From the NCBI GenBank assembly GCA_965658445.1, contig CBFHSF010000003.1, forward strand, positions 154,223 to 218,222: a stretch of DNA of 64,000 nt, given 5' to 3'. Within the stretch, counting starts at the first letter, position 1, and each line of letters opens with the position of its first letter. The stretch is from CBFHSF01 sp965658445. GTDB lineage: Bacteria; Bacteroidota; Bacteroidia; Flavobacteriales; Schleiferiaceae. The translations under genes were made by a program, and so were the position numbers. Positions 51,752-60,036 of the stretch are shown in pieces. The notes beneath the pieces are model-generated. The model worked only from the letters and a program-made list of their open reading frames with translations, searched no databases and was not told where the DNA came from.

Positions 51752-54163
51752 GAGTTCTGCCTGCATTTTTCGGATTCTATCGGCCAAATTTTCTGAGGAC
51801 ATTTTTTCGCGAAGTCTGTCTACCATAATCGGGAAAGCCATCGGTGTGGGCGTCTCCGGATAGGTGACTACAATTTCCTGATGTTCTATTCTTTTGAGGG
51901 CGTTCCGAAGTCTTTGTTCTTCTAACTGAAACCACCTTACCTCTTCATGCGCCTGTTGCAGGAGCAGGTTGTCGGGTTCGTATTCTGAAAATACCTTATA
52001 AATCAAAGAGGAAGTTGATTGGATGTGTTTATCCTTAAGTGGCTTGTGTGGAAAGCCCTTGAACACGGTTCCAGAAATGGTCGCAATGTCTCGGAACTTC
52101 CGCGAGGCCAACTCATTTTCATTGATGCTTCGATAGATGTCTTCTTCCAATCCAAAATCAGTGAAAATATCGGAATCCAATCCTTCCTCAATGGGGATTT
52201 CAGAATCACTCAACAGCTCAAATCCATAATCATTCATGGCAATTGAAAAGCTGATGGGAGTAATCAATCCTAACCTAAATCCTATGATTTGTGCCAACCC
52301 TTCGTGAACGAGCCTGCCCTCAAATGGAAAGAAGAACACGTGGTGGCCCTCTTTAGACTCCATTTTTTCTATGAGAAATTGATTGGGGTTAGGACAGATA
52401 CTTAACCGTTTTTGACGTGTTATTATGGGTTGGATAAAGTTTAATTCCACGTCCGACTCCGGTTGGTTGTTCGCCTTTTCTAATTGGAGGCGCAAAAGCT
52501 CTCCCAGTTGAGCTGAAAGAGGCATTCTTCCACCGGACCAAGAAGGTACCAAAGCCGTTTTCTGCTTTGACTTTCGGACAAGTGCGGTCATGTCTGTAAC
52601 CTTATCAAATTCCACCGTTTGTCCTGCGAACCAGAACGCCTGGCCTGGTTTGAGTTTGGAGATAAAAGATTCTTCAATGGTTCCTAAGTACCCTCCGCGA
52701 CGGCTAAATTTTACAGCCAAGTTTACATCACTCACAATCGTCCCCATGGAAAACCGATGTCTCATGGCGACTTTTCTCGAAGTCACTTTGTAAACACCTT
52801 CAACTACATCCACTTTCTGGAATTCGTCGTATTGGGAAAAACTGGCCCCGCCCACCGTTATGAACCGCAGGCAGAATTGCCATTGTTCTTCCGTGAGATG
52901 CTGAAAGCTAAACGTAGAACGAATTTCGGGGTATAGTGCTTCAGGAATAAACCCATCGGAAACCGCTAAGGTGACCAGATATTGAATGAGTACATCTATG
53001 GAGAGATAATAGGGAGACCGATCTTCTATGATTCCCTCCTCAATGGCTCTCCTCAGAGCGCTAGCTTCTATCAATTCCAAACTGTGGGTGGGCACGAAGT
53101 ATATGGTAGACACCTGACCTGGACTGTGTCCTGATCGTCCAGCGCGTTGAATAAATCGAGCAACACCTTTAGGACTTCCCACCTGAATAATGGTTTCAAC
53201 GGGTCTGAAATCTACACCAAGATCTAGGGATGAGGTGCAAACTACGGCCTTTAGCTTTCCTTCGTGGAGAGCATCTTCAACCCAAGTTCTAATGTCCTTG
53301 CTCAAACTGGAGTGATGCATCGCGATTTGACCTGCGAAATCCGGTTGTGTTTCCAGGATTTTTTGATACCAAATTTCCGCCTGAGCTCGCGTGTTGGTGA
53401 ATATGAGTGTTGAGGTGCTCTCCGCTACTATGGGTAGCACCTTGTCTAGGAGCTTGATTCCCAAGTGGCCAGCCCACGGTAGTGTTTCCACTTCATCAGG
53501 GAGGACACTTTCTACGACAATAGCTTTTTCAATATCTGCGACGATAATTTTGGCCTCCGGAGTTCTGGAACCAAACAAAACCGAAACGGCGTCTTCCATA
53601 TTTCCGATGGTCGCTGAGATTCCCCAGAGTTGTAGATTGGGGTTGATGCCTCGTAGTCGAGAAAGTCCCAGTTCCATTTGAACTGCGCGCTTGCTGCCCA
53701 ACAGTTCGTGCCACTCATCGACAACTACTGTTTGGAGGTTCTTCATTCTATCGGCATACCCCTTTTGAGCCATTAGGAGATGCAGGCTCTCTGGCGTCGT
53801 GATCAATAGATTTGGAAGAGAGCGGCGTTGGCGGTTCTTAACGGCAGCGGAAGTGTCTCCGGTTCGGATTTCAATGGTCCAATTGGGGTTCATTCCCGCC
53901 ACCGCTCTCTTAGAACTCTTTTCAATCTCCAACGCCAAAGCTCGGATAGGGGTAATCCAGATAGCCTGCAATCCCTTCGGTTTTTCGGGGCCATTTTCAA
54001 TTATGGGCAGAAGTATTGAGTACGTCTTTCCCGAACCCGTGGGTGCATTGATCAATCCAGATTTCCCTGAAGCATAGGCCTCCCACGTTTCGGTTTGGAA
54101 GGGAAACGCCTTCCATCCCAACGAGGAGAACCACATTCCCGAACTGAGAGTTGTCGACTTCAT
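51740..54163 (-). CDS. Ligase-associated DEXH-box DNA repair helicase (Lhr-like)
   Basis: An 807-residue superfamily 2 helicase. Walker A is APTGSGKT, Walker B is VVDEWHEL (the DEWH form of this family), and motif VI is QRAGRSGHSPGQ. The C-terminal half matches the Lhr-type WH and beta-barrel region. These helicases are encoded with an ATP-dependent DNA ligase, a beta-lactamase-fold exonuclease and the phosphoesterase PdeM; PdeM is 5 kb away here (59222), and the ligase and exonuclease are not in the window. The ATG at 54163 is chosen because the conserved region begins soon after it. Confidence 0.92.
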   Translation of the reverse strand: MKSTTLSSGMWFSSLGWKAFPFQTETWEAYASGKSGLINAPTGSGKTYSILLPIIENGPEKPKGLQAIWITPIRALALEIEKSSKRAVAGMNPNWTIEIRTGDTSAAVKNRQRRSLPNLLITTPESLHLLMAQKGYADRMKNLQTVVVDEWHELLGSKRAVQMELGLSRLRGINPNLQLWGISATIGNMEDAVSVLFGSRTPEAKIIVADIEKAIVVESVLPDEVETLPWAGHLGIKLLDKVLPIVAESTSTLIFTNTRAQAEIWYQKILETQPDFAGQIAMHHSSLSKDIRTWVEDALHEGKLKAVVCTSSLDLGVDFRPVETIIQVGSPKGVARFIQRAGRSGHSPGQVSTIYFVPTHSLELIEASALRRAIEEGIIEDRSPYYLSIDVLIQYLVTLAVSDGFIPEALYPEIRSTFSFQHLTEEQWQFCLRFITVGGASFSQYDEFQKVDVVEGVYKVTSRKVAMRHRFSMGTIVSDVNLAVKFSRRGGYLGTIEESFISKLKPGQAFWFAGQTVEFDKVTDMTALVRKSKQKTALVPSWSGGRMPLSAQLGELLRLQLEKANNQPESDVELNFIQPIITRQKRLSICPNPNQFLIEKMESKEGHHVFFFPFEGRLVHEGLAQIIGFRLGLITPISFSIAMNDYGFELLSDSEIPIEEGLDSDIFTDFGLEEDIYRSINENELASRKFRDIATISGTVFKGFPHKPLKDKHIQSTSSLIYKVFSEYEPDNLLLQQAHEEVRWFQLEEQRLRNALKRIEHQEIVVTYPETPTPMAFPIMVDRLREKMSSENLADRIRKMQAELLRR

Positions 54164-54252
54164 GTGATAAAGGTAAGTGGTTGACGGATTTGTAACTAAA
54201 AACATCCGACTGTAATCGATTGTTTTAGTATCTTTTATGGAAATTCTATCTC

Positions 54253-54696
54253 ATGAAAAGATTTGTTACCCTTGGTTTACTTGCCTTCCTTGCCATAGGC
54301 GTCAAAGCTCAAAGTTCAGATTCTGTTGCGGATTTGCGAATTCAAATTCAAGACGTAAGGACGAATAATGGAGTCATCTATGTGGTTCTGTACAACACTC
54401 CCATCGGATTTCCCAATGAAACCGACAAGGCTCGTGGCTTCTTTTCCATTACGGCTGTAGAAGCTCCTGTAACGACTTTGGACTTAGATGGGGTGGATTA
54501 CGGAGAGTACGTGGTATTGGTCATTCACGACGAGCGCAGATATGGAATGCCCCCCATTCAGAGGACAGAGGTTCCCAAGCAGCCTTTCGGATTTTCAAAT
54601 TTGTATTCCATACCTTTCTTTATGCCCAAATGGGAAAAGGTGGCCTTCAAAATTGACCAGCCAGAGGTCATTATGGATGTGAAGATGTTGTACTAA
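54253..54696 (+). CDS. DUF2141 exported protein
   Basis: A 147-residue exported protein; signal peptide MKRFVTLGLLAFLAIGVKAQ. The mature part shows the DUF2141 pattern: strand VIYVVLYNTPIGFP, central VVLVIHDERRYGMPPIQRTE, then PFGFSNLYSIP. In this family an HDxN-type segment follows a beta-strand; here it reads HDERR. Function unknown. It is divergent from the helicase gene with 89 bases between, in which GACTGTAATCGATTG also appears. Confidence 0.82.
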   Translation: MKRFVTLGLLAFLAIGVKAQSSDSVADLRIQIQDVRTNNGVIYVVLYNTPIGFPNETDKARGFFSITAVEAPVTTLDLDGVDYGEYVVLVIHDERRYGMPPIQRTEVPKQPFGFSNLYSIPFFMPKWEKVAFKIDQPEVIMDVKMLY

Positions 54697-54707
54697 TTCG
54701 AGAGTAA

Positions 54708-55760
54708 TTACTCTTCTTCCGCCAAGGGATTCCAACCTTGTGCTGTGAGCTCAATGGCTCTGTCATCACGAGTCATCAAATACGATGTGCCATCCTCAGA
54801 AACATGACCGATTACCGTCATGTGGGGGTTTCCTTTGATCTTGTCGTGGTCGTCTAGAGAAATCGTAAACAACAATTCGTAATCCTCACCTCCGTTTAAT
54901 GCCACAGTCGTGTAATTCATTCTAAACTCCTCACACAAAGTGTAAATAGAAGGGTCTACTGGAATTTTGTCTTCATACAATCGTATGCCAAATCCCGATT
55001 TATTGGCCAAGTGAAGAACTTCCGAAGAAAGCCCGTCCGAAATGTCAATCATGGAAGTGGGTTTCACACCCAGCTTATCAAGGGTTTCAATCACGTCCTT
55101 GCGAGCTTCCGGTTTGAGTTGTCTCTCCAAGACGTATTCATTGCCCGTAAGATCCGGTTGGATGTTTGGATTGTCAAGGAATACAGACTTCTCTCTTTCC
55201 AAAATTTGAAGACCCATGTAGGCGCCTCCTAAATCTCCTGAAACCACAACCAGGTCATTGGGCTTCATCCCAGAGCGCAGGGTGACTTTGTCTGGAGGTG
55301 CGGAACCAATGGCGGTTAATGATAGAATGAGTCCGCTTGTGGAGGAAGTCGTGTCACCTCCCACCAAGTCTACATTGTACATGGAACAGGCCAGCGCCAA
55401 ACCGCTGTAAATTTCTTCCAATGCTTCCGTAGTAAAACGGTTAGACACTGCCATGGAAACCAAGAGTTGGCTCGGCTTTCCATTCATGGCATAGATGTCA
55501 GAGAAATTGACAATGGCTGCTTTGTAGCCCAAGTGCTTTAACGGCATATAGGCCAAATCAAAGTGAACCCCTTCCACCAACATGTCCGTGGAGGTCAAAA
55601 CGCGCTCGTCCTTAGAAAAGGATAAAACGGCTGCATCATCACCAATTCCTACTAGTGTAGATTCCCTTTGAATGGGAAGTTTTTCCGTAAGGTGGTCAAT
55701 CAAACCAAATTCTCCCAGGGAAGAAAGAGGTGTTCTCGAGGGGTTCTTGTCTTCTAACAT
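54708..55760 (-). CDS. thiL: Thiamine-monophosphate kinase
   Basis: Phosphorylates thiamine monophosphate to the diphosphate cofactor. The N-terminal segment GIGDDAAVL, the segment STDMLVEGVHFD, and VVSGDLGGAYMGLQIL are typical ThiL/AIR-synthase-fold motifs, as is SMIDISDGLSSEVLHLA. At 350 residues it is slightly longer than E. coli ThiL, mostly at the ends. A TATCTTTG box ends four bases before its ATG. It is convergent with DUF2141 and ends 11 bases away from it. No thiamine riboswitch precedes it. Confidence 0.95.
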   Translation of the reverse strand: MLEDKNPSRTPLSSLGEFGLIDHLTEKLPIQRESTLVGIGDDAAVLSFSKDERVLTSTDMLVEGVHFDLAYMPLKHLGYKAAIVNFSDIYAMNGKPSQLLVSMAVSNRFTTEALEEIYSGLALACSMYNVDLVGGDTTSSTSGLILSLTAIGSAPPDKVTLRSGMKPNDLVVVSGDLGGAYMGLQILEREKSVFLDNPNIQPDLTGNEYVLERQLKPEARKDVIETLDKLGVKPTSMIDISDGLSSEVLHLANKSGFGIRLYEDKIPVDPSIYTLCEEFRMNYTTVALNGGEDYELLFTISLDDHDKIKGNPHMTVIGHVSEDGTSYLMTRDDRAIELTAQGWNPLAEEE

Positions 55761-55764
55761 GCTG

Positions 55765-55772
55765 CAAAGATA
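55765..55772 (-). promoter_or_regulatory. TATCTTTG box four bases before thiL
   Basis: On the minus strand TATCTTTG (55772-55765) matches the -7 consensus and ends four bases before the thiL ATG. No TTG lies 17-23 bases upstream. If active, the message would be leaderless. Confidence 0.35.
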
Positions 55773-55954
55773 TTAAGATTGTATCACCTGAGGGGCCATG
55801 TTTGTACCTTTTTGAAAGGTTGCCTTCGGCGTAAGCTTAAACATTGCAAGACTTTTTTTGCGACTCTTTTGTGATTGAGGCAGTGGTCTTGAGAATGTGT
55901 TAAGGTTTTGAGTGAATCACTGTGTTTTATTGAGGGATTTAAAAAAACACCCCC

Positions 55955-55989
55955 TTTGATTTTAGGATTTAATATTTGAATTACATTTG
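55955..55989 (+). promoter_or_regulatory. Candidate promoter of gdhA
   Basis: TTTG (55955-55958), 23 bases, TACATTTG (55982-55989). The -7 box is exact and the spacing is at the upper limit. The start would be near 55995, giving a leader of about 40 bases. An AGTGA-A-TCACT palindrome (55911-55921) lies 34 bases upstream of the -33 element and could bind a regulator. Confidence 0.5.
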
Positions 55990-56034
55990 CGATGTATAAA
56001 CCAACGAGATCCCCCCTCGGCAAAAATTGAAAAA

Positions 56035-57393
56035 ATGGGACAAAACTTTCACGCTCAGGTAGATGCCTTTATGGACAAGGTGGCTGAAAAGAATGGTCAC
56101 GAAACTGAATTTCTACAAGCCGCTAGAGAAGTTATTGAATCGGTGATTCCCTTCGTAGAGGAAAACCCAAAATACAAGAATGCAAACATTCTGGAGCGCA
56201 TCGTTGAGCCAGAAAGAGTAATTATGTTCCGCGTGCCATGGTTGGATGACAATGGCAACACACAAGTGAACAGAGGTTACCGCGTTGAATTTAACTCTGC
56301 CATTGGACCTTACAAAGGTGGTTTGAGATTTCACCCAACGGTAAACCTATCAGTACTTAAGTTTTTGGGATTTGAGCAAATTTTCAAAAACGCCTTAACT
56401 ACGCTTCCAATGGGCGGTGGTAAAGGAGGTTCTGACTTTGATCCCAAAGGAAAATCAGACAATGAAGTAATGAAGTTCTGTCAATCCTTTATGACAGAAT
56501 TGTCTAGACATATTGGACCCAACACAGATGTGCCCGCGGGTGACATTGGTGTAGGAGGCCGCGAGATTGGTTACATGTTTGGCCAATACAAGAGGTTGAG
56601 AAACGAGTTCACAGGTGTTCTTACCGGAAAAGGCCTTAACTGGGGTGGTTCTTTGATCCGTCCAGAAGCTACGGGTTACGGTGTTGTATACTTTGCACAC
56701 AACATGCTCAAGGCCAACAACGATGACATGAACGGAAAAACAGTATTTGTTTCAGGTTCTGGAAACGTTGCTCAATTCGCCATCGAGAAAGTAAACGAGT
56801 TGGGAGGAAAAGTAGTTACGGCTTCTGACTCTTCTGGTTTCATCTACGATCCAGCAGGCATTGACTCAGAAAAACTTGAATTCTTGAAAGAACTCAAGAA
56901 CGTTAAGAGAGGAAGAATTGTGGAGTACGCTGATAAGTTTGGATGTGAGTTCCACGCGGGCGGACGTCCTTGGGATCTTTCTACTTCTGTAGATATCGCG
57001 CTTCCATGTGCCACTCAAAACGAGTTGGACGGAGACAATGCCAAGAATTTGATCGCCAATGGCGTGAAGATGGTCGTTGAAGGTGCCAACATGCCTTCTA
57101 CTCCAGAAGCGGTTGAGGCTTTGGCCGAAGCCAAAATTTTCTTCGCTCCAGGAAAAGCGTCTAACGCGGGTGGTGTTGCCGTTTCTGGATTGGAAATGAG
57201 CCAAAACTCATTGCGTTACAACTGGACACGCGAAGAAGTTGACAACAAGCTAAAAGCCATTATGGTGGACATTCACGACGCTTGTATGTCTTACGGAAAA
57301 GAAGCAGACGGTCACGTAGACTACGTAAAAGGAGCCAACATTGCTGGTTTTGTTAAAGTAGCTGACGCTATGATTGACCAAGGTTTGGTATAA
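56035..57393 (+). CDS. gdhA: Glutamate dehydrogenase (NADP-type)
   Basis: Interconverts 2-oxoglutarate plus ammonia and glutamate, the main ammonia entry route in many Bacteroidota. The substrate loop reads SAIGPYKGGLRFHP and the catalytic-lysine segment PMGGGKGGSDFDPKGKSD. The Rossmann loop VSGSGNVAQFAIEK follows near residue 240. The 452-residue length is that of the hexameric NADP type. The ATG at 56035 is chosen: it gives the family N-terminus MGQNFHAQVDAFM, and the upstream TTG overlaps the promoter box. Confidence 0.96.
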   Translation: MGQNFHAQVDAFMDKVAEKNGHETEFLQAAREVIESVIPFVEENPKYKNANILERIVEPERVIMFRVPWLDDNGNTQVNRGYRVEFNSAIGPYKGGLRFHPTVNLSVLKFLGFEQIFKNALTTLPMGGGKGGSDFDPKGKSDNEVMKFCQSFMTELSRHIGPNTDVPAGDIGVGGREIGYMFGQYKRLRNEFTGVLTGKGLNWGGSLIRPEATGYGVVYFAHNMLKANNDDMNGKTVFVSGSGNVAQFAIEKVNELGGKVVTASDSSGFIYDPAGIDSEKLEFLKELKNVKRGRIVEYADKFGCEFHAGGRPWDLSTSVDIALPCATQNELDGDNAKNLIANGVKMVVEGANMPSTPEAVEALAEAKIFFAPGKASNAGGVAVSGLEMSQNSLRYNWTREEVDNKLKAIMVDIHDACMSYGKEADGHVDYVKGANIAGFVKVADAMIDQGLV

Positions 57394-57415
57394 CGCCAAA
57401 ATCTTTAAATAACTG

Positions 57416-57443
57416 AAAAGGAGGGCAATAGCCCTCCTTTTTT
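57416..57443 (+). terminator. Intrinsic terminator after gdhA
   Basis: AAAAGGAGGGC (57416-57426), loop AATA, GCCCTCCTTTT (57431-57441), then TT. An 11-pair stem 23 bases after the gdhA stop. Confidence 0.93.
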
Positions 57444-57474
57444 GATATCTTTGCCCCGCACCATCCTAAAAGTC

Positions 57475-58002
57475 ATGTCTTCGCTCCCTTCCTATTTGAT
57501 AGGAATCCTGTTTTTCAACACGGGGTTTAACGCCTATCGCGCTGATGTTAATTCCAAAGAATCCTTTAGTGATTTGGGCTGTTACATGGGTGCAGAGTAT
57601 CAATTCTACACTCCGGATAAAATTTCCATTTCTGGACTCTTTGATTATTTGGATTTATCCCCGAATGCTTATGGAGAGGTTCAAAACGAAGTTTTTCACT
57701 TGGGAATGGCGGTTGATTTTTCCCCTGTAAAGAACCCAAACAATCAACTTTACATTGGAGGAATGCTCCAATCTACTTTTGAAGGAAATATCGTTACAGG
57801 TTTGCGGACGGGATATGTTCGAAAACTTGATTTAAAAGGCAATAAGTCAGCGTGGGTTGGAATCGAGTTTAGACTCAAATACTACACGCAAGATGATTTC
57901 TTAGATGAGATCAACACCAATGTGGGTCAAGAAAGTATGCCTGGGGATGTGTTGGGAACGGCGGCTATTAAGTTCGGGCTTCCGTTTGAGAGAAAGCGAT
58001 AG
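57475..58002 (+). CDS. Hypothetical exported beta-rich protein
   Basis: I do not recognise this protein. From the ATG at 57475 it has 175 residues, begins MSSLPSYLIGILFFNTGFNA (a signal-peptide-like segment) and has alternating strands such as KISISGLFDYLDLSP, NQLYIGGMLQSTFEGN and SAWVGIEFRLKYYTQ, ending AAIKFGLPFERKR. The pattern suggests a small outer-membrane or periplasmic beta protein. A TATCTTTG word (57446-57453) lies 21 bases before the ATG but lacks a -33 TTG. It is convergent with gatC. Confidence 0.6.
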   Translation: MSSLPSYLIGILFFNTGFNAYRADVNSKESFSDLGCYMGAEYQFYTPDKISISGLFDYLDLSPNAYGEVQNEVFHLGMAVDFSPVKNPNNQLYIGGMLQSTFEGNIVTGLRTGYVRKLDLKGNKSAWVGIEFRLKYYTQDDFLDEINTNVGQESMPGDVLGTAAIKFGLPFERKR

Positions 58003-58035
58003 GAAAAGAAGGTCTTGGAAATTCCGGAAAAACGA

Positions 58036-58329
58036 TTAATTCTTGCGCATTACCTTCGGAACTTTAAAGTAGTCCGAGTTGGCGTCAGGGGCATTTTTTA
58101 AAGCCTCTTCGTGAGAAATTTCCTGAATCACTTCATCCTTTCTCAAGATGTTTACCTCTTCGGTAACATGGGTGAGAGGCTTAGTATCTGCTAAGTCCAA
58201 TTCATTGATCTTTTCCACAAAGCCCAAAACCTTGGTCATGTCTTCCACCATTTTATCAGTTTCTTCACCGCTGAGTTCGAGGCGTGAAAGATGTGCTAAT
58301 TTGTCGATTTCTTCTTTTGAGATTTTCAT
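58036..58329 (-). CDS. gatC: Aspartyl/glutamyl-tRNA amidotransferase subunit C
   Basis: Small subunit that holds GatA and GatB together in the enzyme converting misacylated Glu-tRNA-Gln or Asp-tRNA-Asn. The 97-residue protein begins MKISKEEIDKLAHLSRLELS and has FVEKINELDLADTKPLTHVT, both typical. The start is the ATG at 58329; an upstream in-frame start would run into plsC. It is 37 bases after plsC. GatA and GatB are not in the window. Confidence 0.93.
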   Translation of the reverse strand: MKISKEEIDKLAHLSRLELSGEETDKMVEDMTKVLGFVEKINELDLADTKPLTHVTEEVNILRKDEVIQEISHEEALKNAPDANSDYFKVPKVMRKN

Positions 58330-58366
58330 GATGGCCTTTCGATGAATTCTTTGGGATATGATTTCT

Positions 58367-59104
58367 CTACGATTGCATTTCTTCCAAATGGGAATCCAAG
58401 AGGTCAAAACACTTTTCTTTTAGTTCGTCTAAGTCCTGCAAAGATAGGTCTTTTGTTGGTATGGGAGGCAATACTCTTGCCTTGAGCACTCCAGGGTACC
58501 CGCCCTCAGTAAAGTCTGGGAAATGCCTGCGATTGTTTGGAAAGGCAATGGGCAAAATCGGAATTCCAAATTCTACCGCCAGCTTAAAAGCTCCCATCTT
58601 AAAAGGGGCCAATCGCACGGGATCATTGGGAATACCACCTTCTGGATAAATACACACTCCTGTGCCTTCTTCAATTTTCTCGGCTGCTCTTTTGAGAACG
58701 TTCTTTTTGGAAGAAATGCTTTTGCGATCTACTAGAATATTGGTTCGCTTGTAGAAGTATCCGAAAACTGGAATTTTGGCGAGTTCCTTCTTGCCGATAA
58801 ACACAAAACACCCAGGCACCAAAGCCAGCGTCATCATGATATCGATTTCGGAACTGTGATTGGCAATGATGATGTATTGCTCATCTTTTTTAGGACGAAA
58901 GCGCCAATCCACCTTGGGAATAAATCCCATACCCCCTAAGATAATGTACGCCCATCTCCTCATCCACTTAAAGAAGTACTTGTACTGCTTCTCGGCAATG
59001 GAGGTGATGAGAATGAAAGGCAAAATCAGAAGGATGCTGATAAATACCACCACAAAAAACCAAATGTGGTACAGTATACCGAATCCTTTTCCTATCCAAT
59101 TCAT
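58367..59104 (-). CDS. plsC: 1-acylglycerol-3-phosphate acyltransferase
   Basis: Inner-membrane acyltransferase of phospholipid synthesis, converting lysophosphatidate to phosphatidate. An N-terminal hydrophobic segment (about residues 10-37) is followed by the NHSSEID motif, the HX4D pair being His83 and Asp88. A second block, YPEGGIPNDP, matches the conserved EGG-type glycerol-phosphate-binding motif. The 245-residue length is normal. gatC follows it closely, so the two probably share a transcript. Confidence 0.92.
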   Translation of the reverse strand: MNWIGKGFGILYHIWFFVVVFISILLILPFILITSIAEKQYKYFFKWMRRWAYIILGGMGFIPKVDWRFRPKKDEQYIIIANHSSEIDIMMTLALVPGCFVFIGKKELAKIPVFGYFYKRTNILVDRKSISSKKNVLKRAAEKIEEGTGVCIYPEGGIPNDPVRLAPFKMGAFKLAVEFGIPILPIAFPNNRRHFPDFTEGGYPGVLKARVLPPIPTKDLSLQDLDELKEKCFDLLDSHLEEMQS

Positions 59105-59186
59105 TGAGTAGCGGGTATTGGAGCTTTTTACAAAGCAGCGAAGATAAGAAGCATTCAGATACCATGTGAGTATTTAGTCCAACCTA

Positions 59187-59217
59187 TTGAATTTTACCGC
59201 GCTGAATGCCATCTTTG
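59187..59217 (+). promoter_or_regulatory. Candidate leaderless promoter of pdeM
   Basis: TTG (59187-59189), 20 bases, CATCTTTG (59210-59217; one difference from TAnnTTTG), then four bases and the GTG start at 59222. Spacing fits the Bacteroidota consensus. Confidence 0.38.
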
Positions 59218-59221
59218 TCAT

Positions 59222-59875
59222 GTGAAATCAGCCGCCATAACCATAGAGATTAGAGGCGAGGAAGTGGTCTTGCTTCCCGAAAAAGCCTTGCTCCTTCCCC
59301 AACGATCCGTATTGGTGGTTGCCGATCTCCATTTGGGTAAAGCCACCCATTTTCAAAAGGCGGGAATGTCCATTCCCAACGCCGTGGGAAAAGAAGACCT
59401 CAAAAATCTTCAAGGCCTTATTGACGAGTGGAAACCCCAAGAGGTTTTGTTTTTGGGCGATGTCTTTCACAGTTATTCCAATGGGGAGTGGGAATGGTTG
59501 CGTGCGTTCTGTAACCGAAACAAATCGATTCACTGGAAGCTAACCGTTGGAAACCACGATATTTTGCCCATTGAGAAGTATGAGGAACTTCATTGGGAAA
59601 CGTGTAAAATAGCGCATTATGGCGATTTGACCTTTTGCCATGAGCCCGACTCAAAACTAGACTTTGCCGTGGTGGGTCATTTGCACCCAGGATACACGCT
59701 AAGAGGTCGCGGAAGACAGAGCGTTACCTTGCCTTGTTTTCACCTTACCCCCAAATTATTGATGATGCCCTCCTTTGGTTTTTTTACGGGCTGTGTCCCG
59801 CAAAAAATGACGAAAAAAGACGCCATCTATGCCATAGCTGAGGGAGAAATCTTCCCAATGGGTGCTATCCAATAA
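59222..59875 (+). CDS. pdeM: Ligase-associated DNA repair phosphoesterase/endonuclease
   Basis: A calcineurin-like metallophosphoesterase of 217 residues. Metal motifs are VVADLHLG (Asp35, His37), FLGDVFHS, VGNHDILP, FCHEPD and VGHLHPG. The overall sequence matches the PdeM group found with an ATP-dependent ligase, a DEXH helicase and a beta-lactamase-fold exonuclease in a DNA repair set. The helicase of that set is at 51740-54163. It starts with GTG; the ATG two bases upstream runs at once into a stop. A CATCTTTG box ends four bases before the GTG. Confidence 0.9.
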   Translation: MKSAAITIEIRGEEVVLLPEKALLLPQRSVLVVADLHLGKATHFQKAGMSIPNAVGKEDLKNLQGLIDEWKPQEVLFLGDVFHSYSNGEWEWLRAFCNRNKSIHWKLTVGNHDILPIEKYEELHWETCKIAHYGDLTFCHEPDSKLDFAVVGHLHPGYTLRGRGRQSVTLPCFHLTPKLLMMPSFGFFTGCVPQKMTKKDAIYAIAEGEIFPMGAIQ

Positions 59876-59889
59876 ACCGGATAACCTTC

Positions 59890-59990
59890 TGATTAACAGC
59901 ATTTTATCAACATTTTCACCCGTTTTTTTAGAGCCGTAACTATCACGCTTTCAGGGTGTTGATAAAATGTTGAGAAAACCTTGTTAATTA
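59890..59990. repeat. Cluster of five TGTTRAnnA sites with a 13-base inverted repeat (DnaA-box-like)
   Basis: In 101 bases of the pdeM-HU/SPOR gap five nine-base sites fit TGTTRAnnA: minus-strand TGTTAATCA (59898-59890) and TGTTGATAA (59912-59904), then plus-strand TGTTGATAA (59957-59965), TGTTGAGAA (59968-59976) and TGTTAATTA (59982-59990). The two TGTTGATAA copies differ by one base from the DnaA box TGTGGATAA and sit in an exact 13-base inverted repeat (CATTTTATCAACA/TGTTGATAAAATG). The stretch is AT-rich. Confidence 0.55.
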
Positions 59991-60002
59991 CGTAACACAC
60001 TC

Positions 60003-60032
60003 TTGTAGGCGATTTCGGATTTTTTAACTTTG
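60003..60032 (+). promoter_or_regulatory. Promoter of the HU/SPOR gene, probably leaderless
   Basis: TTG (60003-60005), 19 bases, TAACTTTG (60025-60032), a full match to the consensus. It ends four bases before the GTG start at 60037, so the transcript would begin about at the start codon. Confidence 0.55.
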
Positions 60033-60036
60033 ATAT

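Noticed and set aside
47763..54228. Shared 16-mer CGACTGTAATCGATTG at 47763 and 54208 regions
   Set aside because: About one chance pair of identical 16-mers is expected in a window this size, so the match alone carries little weight, although both copies lie between genes.
54701..54714. Palindrome AGAGTAATTACTCT between DUF2141 and thiL
   Set aside because: It overlaps the thiL stop codon and has no T tract; too short and AT-rich to call a terminator or site.
55992..56030. Twelve-codon open frame just upstream of gdhA
   Set aside because: Its ATG lies at or before the predicted transcription start, so it is probably not in the message; no attenuator hairpin accompanies it.
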